Origin: Anaerolineae bacterium
GTDB lineage: Bacteria > Chloroflexota > Anaerolineae > Aggregatilineales > Phototrophicaceae
DNA length: 11,071 bases
Direction: 5' to 3'
Assembly: GCA_020848855.1 (NCBI GenBank)
Contig: JADLHH010000345.1
Span: 1-11,071, forward strand
A model generated the notes under the pieces. That model was not told where the DNA came from and made no database searches. It saw only the letters and a list, made by a program, of their open reading frames with translations. How positions within the stretch are numbered: the first letter of the stretch is position 1; every line of letters starts with the position of its first letter. Made by a program: the position numbers and the translations under genes. This document shows positions 7,417 to 11,071 of the stretch, piece by piece.

Positions 7417-7581
7417 TTATTCGCCCCAGTCCTCTTCAACGTCTGGCGCAAGCGCCAGCTCGACCGGACTCAGGCTGATCACTTCGAGTTCCGCGCCGCA
7501 GTCCGGGCAGGCGATCAGCTCGTTTTCCATCACGCCGTTCGGCAGGGTGATGTCGGCTTCACATTCGGGACAGGTGTTCAT
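7417..7581 (-). CDS. lysW: LysW amino-group carrier protein
   Basis: A 54-residue acidic zinc-ribbon protein, the same length as Thermus LysW. Two CPxC knuckles (Cys4/Cys7 and Cys25/Cys28) form the zinc site. The protein ends in EDWGE (50-54), the hallmark C-terminus whose last Glu gamma-linked to aminoadipate serves as the handle recognised by LysX, LysZ, LysY, LysJ and LysK. The acidic surface binds basic patches on those enzymes. It is the first cistron after the attenuator region; GGAGAG just upstream of ATG 7581 is a convincing Shine-Dalgarno. The start lies in a duplicated RBS-ATG sequence. Identification is close to certain from the C-terminus and genomic context. Confidence 0.97.
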   Translation of the reverse strand: MNTCPECEADITLPNGVMENELIACPDCGAELEVISLSPVELALAPDVEEDWGE

Positions 7582-7607
7582 TTCGCTCTCTCCATTTCCG
7601 CTCTCTC
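7578..7607 (-). promoter_or_regulatory. Duplicated ribosome binding site and start codon before lysW
   Basis: GAGAGAGCGGAAATG (7607-7593) is followed directly by GAGAGAGCGAAATG (7592-7579), whose ATG starts lysW. The upstream ATG opens a five-codon ORF (MERAK) whose TGA overlaps the lysW ATG as ATGA. It looks like a tandem duplication of the initiation region. It could feed terminating ribosomes onto lysW, or simply be neutral. Confidence 0.6.
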
Positions 7608-7614
7608 AAGGCAC

Positions 7615-7656
7615 AAAAAAGCCGCCGCCCAGCTTTTTCATCTGGACGGCGGCGGC
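7615..7656 (-). terminator. Intrinsic terminator 2 of the lys leader
   Basis: In the minus-strand transcript a 5' arm (7656-7642: three GCC repeats, a GTC bulge, then CAG) pairs with CTGGGCGGCGGC (7632-7621) around a 9-nt loop, followed by six U residues (7620-7615). It lies between leader peptide 2 and lysW, so it must be read through for the operon to be expressed. A terminator placed upstream of the first structural gene is the hallmark of attenuation. Confidence 0.88.
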
Positions 7657-7691
7657 ACACACAGGTCAGGCGCAGCGCAACAATCCAGATG
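7639..7691 (-). promoter_or_regulatory. Candidate antiterminator pairing for terminator 2
   Basis: CATCTGGA (7691-7684), inside leader ORF 2 just after its lysine codons, is perfectly complementary over 8 bp (plus one G-U) to TCCAGATG (7646-7639), which forms the inner 5' arm and loop of terminator 2. The two foldings are mutually exclusive. A ribosome waiting at Lys14 should cover mRNA to about 7694 and leave this segment free, while one at the stop codon would cover part of it. Footprint sizes are textbook approximations. Confidence 0.65.
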
Positions 7692-7746
7692 GCGTATCCG
7701 GCTTCTTGCCCTGCTTTTTCTGGGTATCGACGAAATTCACGCTCAT
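7666..7746 (-). CDS. Lysine-codon-rich leader peptide 2 (26 aa)
   Basis: A 26-residue ORF with a good ribosome binding site (GAGG, 7755-7752, five bases before ATG 7746). Residues 10-15 read KKQGKK, coded AAA AAG CAG GGC AAG AAG, so four of six consecutive codons are lysine. The ORF ends ten bases before terminator 2 and precedes the lysine biosynthesis operon. This fits a ribosome-stalling leader of the trp/his/thr type: starvation for charged tRNA-Lys would hold the ribosome at these codons and expose the antiterminator segment at 7691-7684. I see no domain, signal peptide or membrane segment. The alternative is a functional small basic protein; comparison with relatives would show whether only the lysine codons are kept. 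Confidence 0.7.
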   Translation of the reverse strand: MSVNFVDTQKKQGKKPDTPSGLLRCA

Positions 7747-7759
7747 GATAACCTCGTAA

Positions 7760-7786
7760 GAAACGAAAACCGCCCTGCCGGGCGGT
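7760..7786 (-). terminator. Intrinsic terminator 1 of the lys leader
   Basis: In the transcript ACCGCCC (7786-7780) and GGGCGGT (7775-7769) form a 7-bp GC-rich stem with a GGCA loop. A U-rich run, interrupted by CG (TTTTCGTTT), ends around 7761. It lies between leader ORF 1 and leader ORF 2. The interrupted tract suggests weaker termination than terminator 2. Confidence 0.75.
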
Positions 7787-7827
7787 CGTGTTCTCTGCTG
7801 TGCGCATTCAAACGCGAAAAAGCCCGG
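7778..7827 (-). promoter_or_regulatory. Candidate antiterminator pairing for terminator 1
   Basis: CCGGGC (7827-7822), one base after the stop codon of leader ORF 1, is perfectly complementary to GCCCGG (7783-7778) in the 5' arm and loop of terminator 1. A ribosome at the stop codon would mask CCGGGC and allow termination; a ribosome stalled at the lysine codons 18 or more bases upstream would leave it free. The helix is only 6 bp but all G-C. Confidence 0.55.
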
Positions 7828-7828
7828 A

Positions 7829-7879
7829 CTATCGTTCGGTGGTCTGCTTCTTCGACTTCTTGAACATGCGCGAGTTCAT
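7829..7879 (-). CDS. Lysine-codon-rich leader peptide 1 (16 aa)
   Basis: A 16-residue ORF reading MNSRMFKKSKKQTTER. Residues 7-11 are KKSKK, all AAG codons. GGAAA (7888-7884) is a modest Shine-Dalgarno four bases from ATG 7879. It is followed by terminator 1, with the CCGGGC antiterminator segment directly after the stop. The ORF begins about 30 bases after the predicted transcription start, as is usual for attenuator leader peptides. Apart from the lysine clusters it is not similar to leader peptide 2, so it is not an obvious recent duplication. It could instead be a small basic protein or chance ORF; the terminator, complementary segment and lysine operon context make a regulatory leader more likely. 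Confidence 0.65.
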   Translation of the reverse strand: MNSRMFKKSKKQTTER

Positions 7880-7917
7880 GGTATTTCCAAAATTTGGGTC
7901 GGCAATGAACAGTCTAC

Positions 7918-7946
7918 AAGATAAACCCATTTCCGTCACGAAGCAA
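7918..7946 (-). promoter_or_regulatory. Candidate sigma-70 promoter of the lys leader and operon
   Basis: TTGCTT (7946-7941) and TATCTT (7923-7918) are separated by exactly 17 bp, giving a predicted transcription start near 7911. The matches to TTGACA (3/6) and TATAAT (4/6) are moderate, but the position is right: about 30 bases before leader ORF 1. A short symmetric CCAAAaTTTGG (7887-7897) lies just downstream and might be an operator, without other support. Confidence 0.5.
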
Positions 7947-8001
7947 TTAGGCAGATTGGACGATATTCCCGCGCAATTTGCACGAAGTGCCCCGTAATAA
8001 G

Positions 8002-8024
8002 GTAGGGGCACGACATGTCGTGCC
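8002..8024. repeat. Dispersed palindromic intergenic repeat
   Basis: GTAGG is followed by the perfect 18-bp palindrome GGCACGACATGTCGTGCC (8007-8024). The opening GTAGGGGC is identical to the terminal repeat of the element at 897-975, suggesting members of one repeat superfamily. It has no U-tract on either strand, so I do not call it a terminator. Confidence 0.65.
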
Positions 8025-8025
8025 T

Positions 8026-8064
8026 TCTTTGCGCCTTTCTCTTTCCCTTTGCACCTTTGCGCTG
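8026..8064. repeat. Low-complexity GCGCCTTT/GCACCTTT repeat
   Basis: A pyrimidine-rich plus-strand stretch with the similar words TTTGCGCC, TTTGCACC and TTTGCGC (CGCAAAGG-type on the minus strand). It separates the 3' end of the flavin oxidoreductase gene from the palindrome at 8002-8024. It is noncoding, and no further function is visible. Confidence 0.5.
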
Positions 8065-8070
8065 AAGCAT

Positions 8071-9132
8071 TCAAAACGCGCGCTCGTACTGCGGCGGCAC
8101 CGGCGCGGGCTGGTCGAGCGACCCGGCGGCACTGAGCGTCCAGTAGGGGTCGCGCAGCAGTTCGCGCCCCAGCAGAATAATGTCGGCACACCCGCTGCGG
8201 ATGATGTCGTCGGCGTGAACCGGTTCTGTAATCAAGCCGACCGCCGCCGTCGCGATTTCCGCGCCGTGCCGGAGAGCTTCGGCGAACGGAACCTGATAGC
8301 CGCGCTCGGCGTGAACGCGCTGGTGCGGCGCGATGCCGCCCGAACTGCAATCGATCAGGTCGACACCTTCTTCCTTGAGCCGGCGCGCTAGCTCGACCGA
8401 ATCCTCGACATCCCACCCGCCGTCGATCCAGTCGGTGCAGGACAGCCGCACCGTGAACGGCTTGTCGTCCGCCCACACCTGTTTCATGCCGCGCACCGTC
8501 TCGATGATGAAGCGGATGCGGTTCTCGAAGCCGCCGCCGTATTCGTCCATGCGCTGATTTGTGACCGGCGACAGGAATTCGTGGTTGAGATAGCCGTGCG
8601 CGCCGTGCAGTTCCAGCCACTCGAAGCCAGCATCACGGGCGCGAGCCGCCGCGTCGCGGAACGCCGCCTGCACCGCTCGGATGTCGTCGTGGGTCATTTC
8701 GGCGGGCGTGCGGTAGTTTTCGGCAAACGGGACGGCGCTCGGCGCGATCGGGTCCCAGCCGCCTTCGGCATCGCTCAACGGGTGATGCCCCTGCCACGGG
8801 CGCTGCGTCCCCGCTTTGCGCCCGGCGTGCGCCAGTTGAATGCCCGGCGCTGCTCCCTGCTGCCTGATGAACCACGCGATCCGCGCCAGCGGCTCGACGT
8901 GCGCGTCGCTCCAGATGCCGAGGTCGTGCGGCGAGATGCGCCCGCGCGCTTCGACCGCCGTCGCTTCGACGATCACCAGTCCTGCCCCGCCAACCGCCCG
9001 CGCCCCCAGATGGACGAGATGCCAGTCCGTCGCCATGCCATCGACACAGCTATACTGGCACATGGGCGACATGCCGACGCGGTTGCGCAGCGTCACCCCC
9101 TTCAGGGTAAACGGCTCGAACAGGTGCGCCAT
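8071..9132 (-). CDS. namA: NADH:flavin oxidoreductase, class III old yellow enzyme (YqjM/XenA type)
   Basis: A 353-residue FMN-dependent (beta/alpha)8-barrel ene-reductase. Visible hallmarks are NRVGMSPMCQYS with Cys25 and Tyr27 (the redox-tuning Cys of the YqjM subgroup), LAHAGRKA (100-107), and the substrate-binding pair His176/His179 with Tyr181 in LHGAHGYLNHEFLSP. TNQRMDEYGGGFENRIRF, the phosphate-binding ILLGRELLRDP and a C-terminal QYERAF follow; its Arg351 matches the arginine finger that reaches into the neighbouring subunit in YqjM. Such enzymes reduce activated C=C bonds of enones, nitro compounds and other electrophiles using NADPH or NADH; the physiological substrate is unknown. 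AAGGA seven bases before ATG 9132 is a good ribosome binding site. It is upstream of the lys leader on the same strand, but repeats and a separate promoter lie between, so a functional link is doubtful. Confidence 0.88.
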   Translation of the reverse strand: MAHLFEPFTLKGVTLRNRVGMSPMCQYSCVDGMATDWHLVHLGARAVGGAGLVIVEATAVEARGRISPHDLGIWSDAHVEPLARIAWFIRQQGAAPGIQLAHAGRKAGTQRPWQGHHPLSDAEGGWDPIAPSAVPFAENYRTPAEMTHDDIRAVQAAFRDAAARARDAGFEWLELHGAHGYLNHEFLSPVTNQRMDEYGGGFENRIRFIIETVRGMKQVWADDKPFTVRLSCTDWIDGGWDVEDSVELARRLKEEGVDLIDCSSGGIAPHQRVHAERGYQVPFAEALRHGAEIATAAVGLITEPVHADDIIRSGCADIILLGRELLRDPYWTLSAAGSLDQPAPVPPQYERAF

Positions 9133-9349
9133 CTTCGATCCTTCCGACTACGGAATCGTGCGTCAAGTACCGCGACTATACCCTTTTCATGCGCTGCGCG
9201 ACTTATGACCATTGCGCACCGTTCCGCCGAAACCACCCTATCCAACCCCGATTCTAGCGCTACAATAGACCTCCCTGAACCTTCAACAATCACACCCGTC
9301 CGCATTTGGCGCATTAGAAATGACCGCGCCGAACGAACGGAGGCACGTC
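9133..9349. promoter_or_regulatory. Divergent promoter region between the oxidoreductase and Hsp70-like genes
   Basis: This 217-bp noncoding gap separates two divergent genes. Plausible -10 boxes are TATAGT on the minus strand (9180-9175, about 43 bases before the oxidoreductase start) and TACAAT on the plus strand (9261-9266). Neither has a convincing -35 at 16-18 bp. I saw no clear operator palindrome, and no CIRCE-type repeat that would tie the Hsp70-like gene to heat shock control. Confidence 0.35.
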
Positions 9350-11071
9350 ATGATCATCGGCATGGACTTCGGCACGACCAATTCGGGTATCGCCACCTAC
9401 GACGGCACGCGCCTGCGCGTGATCCCCATCGACGGCAGCAACAGCATCGCCCGCACCGCGCTGTACATCACCAACGACCGCCAGTTCTACATCGGGCGCG
9501 AAGCCATCGACACCTACTTCGCCCAGAACCTCAACCGCCCGGTCAACATCAGCCGGGTGCGCGTCGGCGAAATCACGCTGACGTTCGCCGAAATCGGCAC
9601 GTTCGTCCGCGACGTGTACATCGACAAGGACGTGCTTTCGCCGGGGCGGCTGTTCGTCTCGTTCAAGACGGCGCTCTCCACGCTGGATTATCTGGGCACG
9701 GTCGTCGGCTCGAACTTTTATTTTCTGGAAGACATCATCGCGCTGTACCTGTACATCGCCAGGCAGCGCGCCGAAGCCGCCCTGCAAACCGAGATCAGGC
9801 AGATCGCGCTGGGTCGCCCGGTGCGCTTCGCCTTCAAGCCGGAAGACGACGCGCTCGCCCGCGAACGGCTGCTCAAAGCCGCTTTCCGCGCCGGGTACGA
9901 GGAGGTTTACCTGCAATACGAGCCAATCGCCGCAGCCTACCACTATGAATCGACCATCGACCACGAGGAGACGATTCTGGTGTTCGATTTTGGTGGCGGC
10001 ACACTCGATATTTCCGTGTTGCGCATTGGCAACCCGAAAACCCGCGCCGTGCTGGCGACCGGTGGCGTGCCGATTGCCGGTGACGTGTTCGACTCCAAGC
10101 TGGCGCGCGCCCGGCTGCCCAAGCACTTTGGCGAAGGCAGCTATTACCGTTCCGCCGGGAAACGCCTTCCCGTGCCGAGCAGCTTTTACGAGCCGTTCGC
10201 CAACTGGCAGGAGATGCTGACACTCCAGCGCCCCGACCTGTTCCACCAGATCGAGCTGATCGAGCGCACGGCGCAGCGCCCACAGCAGATTCGCGCCCTG
10301 CTCAGCCTGATCTCCAGCAGCTATGGGCTGAAGATGTTCGACATCGTCGAGGGCGCCAAGCGCCAGCTTTCGCAGACCGACCGCGCCGCCATCCACCTGC
10401 AAGGGGAAGGCTTCGACGTGCGCGAGCCGATCACGCGCGGCGAATTCGAAGCCATCATCGGACCGGAAACCCGCCTCATCGAAGACTATCTCGATAACCT
10501 GCTGCGCGACGCCGGAATCCGCATCGAGGACATCGACGTGGTGATCCGCACCGGCGGCTCGTCGCAGATTCCCGCCTTCGTGCAGATGCTGGAAGCCCGT
10601 TTCGGGCGCGAGCGCGTGCGCAGCGTCGAGACGTTCAGCAGCGTCACGTCCGGCTTGGGCATCATCGCTCACCGCATCGAGCGCGGCGAAATCGACGCGA
10701 AAGTGTTCCGCCGCAGCGACTTCGCGGACAGCGAACAGGCGGATACCAGCACGGCGTCGGTCGATTTCGAGGTGCTGAAGAAATTCGTCGCCCTGACCGA
10801 AGACCGCGCCGCCCGCGCCGAAACCGTCGGCACGGTCGCGCTCAGCGACGGCACGGTCAGCGCCTCGCTCAAAGCGCCGGACGAAGCAGGCATCCGCGCG
10901 CCGCACATAATCGCCGCTGCCGCCGACGATCCGATCCTGATCATGACCTCGGAATACCGCTTCCTGCTCAAGACGACCCAGCAGCTTGCCACGCTCGATT
11001 CGCTCGGCTTGTCGCTGGCAGACGCCGAGAGTTTCCACGCCGACGAATTCGGCGCGGAGCACGTCACCGGC
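9350..11071 (+). CDS. Hsp70-family ATPase (YegD-like), 3' part outside the window
   Basis: 574 codons are open to the right edge. The N-terminal actin-like ATPase domain is complete. Phosphate-1 motif MDFGTTNSG is at residues 5-13; a long insertion follows; EPIAAAYHYE is at about 190-199. Phosphate-2 VFDFGGGTLDIS (Asp213, Gly215-217) and the adenosine motif IRTGGSSQIPAF (399-410) complete the site. After about residue 440 there is no recognisable DnaK substrate-binding domain or EEVD-like tail. Instead, segments such as TVALSDGTVSAS and PILIMTSEYRFLL look like beta-strand repeats, but I cannot assign a domain. ATG 9350 is chosen because GGAGG lies six bases upstream (9339-9343); an in-frame ATG at 9320 would add ten residues without such a site. 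Client and role are unknown. It diverges from the oxidoreductase gene. Confidence 0.87.
   Translation, partial: MIIGMDFGTTNSGIATYDGTRLRVIPIDGSNSIARTALYITNDRQFYIGREAIDTYFAQNLNRPVNISRVRVGEITLTFAEIGTFVRDVYIDKDVLSPGRLFVSFKTALSTLDYLGTVVGSNFYFLEDIIALYLYIARQRAEAALQTEIRQIALGRPVRFAFKPEDDALARERLLKAAFRAGYEEVYLQYEPIAAAYHYESTIDHEETILVFDFGGGTLDISVLRIGNPKTRAVLATGGVPIAGDVFDSKLARARLPKHFGEGSYYRSAGKRLPVPSSFYEPFANWQEMLTLQRPDLFHQIELIERTAQRPQQIRALLSLISSSYGLKMFDIVEGAKRQLSQTDRAAIHLQGEGFDVREPITRGEFEAIIGPETRLIEDYLDNLLRDAGIRIEDIDVVIRTGGSSQIPAFVQMLEARFGRERVRSVETFSSVTSGLGIIAHRIERGEIDAKVFRRSDFADSEQADTSTASVDFEVLKKFVALTEDRAARAETVGTVALSDGTVSASLKAPDEAGIRAPHIIAAAADDPILIMTSEYRFLLKTTQQLATLDSLGLSLADAESFHADEFGAEHVTG

Noticed and set aside
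7559..7807. An 82-codon minus-strand frame across leader 2, terminator 2 and the start of lysW
   Set aside because: It overlaps the terminator and the lysW start in a different frame, has no family resemblance, and conflicts with leader ORF 2, which has the better ribosome binding site.
6631..7863. A 410-codon plus-strand frame spanning lysX, lysW and the leader
   Set aside because: It crosses the terminators and three minus-strand genes with clear motifs; the product is low-complexity Arg/Gln/Asp-rich sequence.
7582..7946. A lysine (L-box) riboswitch upstream of lysW
   Set aside because: The leader is only about 330 bases and largely occupied by two short ORFs and two terminators; I could not recognise an L-box core. 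A covariance-model search would settle it.
8007..8024. The 18-bp palindrome as a terminator for the oxidoreductase gene
   Set aside because: No U-tract follows on the minus strand, and it shares its opening with the repeat at 897-975, so a dispersed repeat explains it better.
7829..8620. A 263-codon minus-strand frame ending with leader peptide 1
   Set aside because: Its upstream two thirds overlap the oxidoreductase gene in another frame and the repeats at 8002-8064; only the last 16 codons have their own start and context.
9314..11062. A 582-codon open frame on the minus strand
   Set aside because: It is antisense to the Hsp70-like gene, whose ATPase motifs are clear; the translation is an Arg/Ala/Asp-biased shadow with no recognisable family.

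Overview
The window is a GC-rich bacterial segment. Its core is an operon on the minus strand for lysine biosynthesis by the alpha-aminoadipate route, with intermediates held on the small carrier protein LysW. Read in the direction of transcription (right to left), the genes are lysW, lysX, lysY, lysZ, lysJ, lysK, lysS and the first ~290 codons of a homoaconitase large subunit (lysT), which runs off the left edge. This pathway is known from Thermus/Deinococcus, Chloroflexota and some archaea. The GC content, gene order and wealth of short intergenic repeats suggest Chloroflexota (Anaerolineae-like), but that placement is an inference.

Logic of the operon: LysS condenses 2-oxoglutarate with acetyl-CoA to homocitrate, and LysT with an unseen small subunit isomerises it. 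Homoisocitrate dehydrogenase and the aminotransferase that makes alpha-aminoadipate are not in the window. LysX then couples aminoadipate to the C-terminal Glu of LysW. LysZ phosphorylates it, LysY reduces it to the semialdehyde, LysJ transaminates it and LysK releases free lysine. lysW, lysX, lysY and lysZ are abutting or joined by ATGA overlaps, and lysJ/lysK overlap by 14 bp. Each larger gap (lysZ-lysJ, lysK-lysS, lysS-lysT) is filled by a different repeat or inverted-repeat sequence. A further palindromic repeat lies in frame inside the 5' end of lysZ.

The most interesting region is 7582-7946, the roughly 330-base leader in front of lysW. It holds two consecutive candidate ribosome-mediated attenuators. 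Each has a short ORF with clustered lysine codons (KKSKK; KKQGKK), an intrinsic terminator, and an upstream segment perfectly complementary to the 5' side or loop of that terminator (6 bp and 8 bp), placed so that a ribosome stalled on the lysine codons would leave it free. A plausible sigma-70 promoter lies just upstream. This predicts that the operon is shut off in two steps when charged tRNA-Lys is plentiful.

Upstream of the leader, also on the minus strand, is a class III old-yellow-enzyme oxidoreductase (YqjM/XenA type). Diverging from it on the plus strand is an Hsp70-family ATPase with a non-canonical C-terminal part, cut by the right edge. No tRNA, rRNA, CRISPR or insertion sequence with a transposase was seen.
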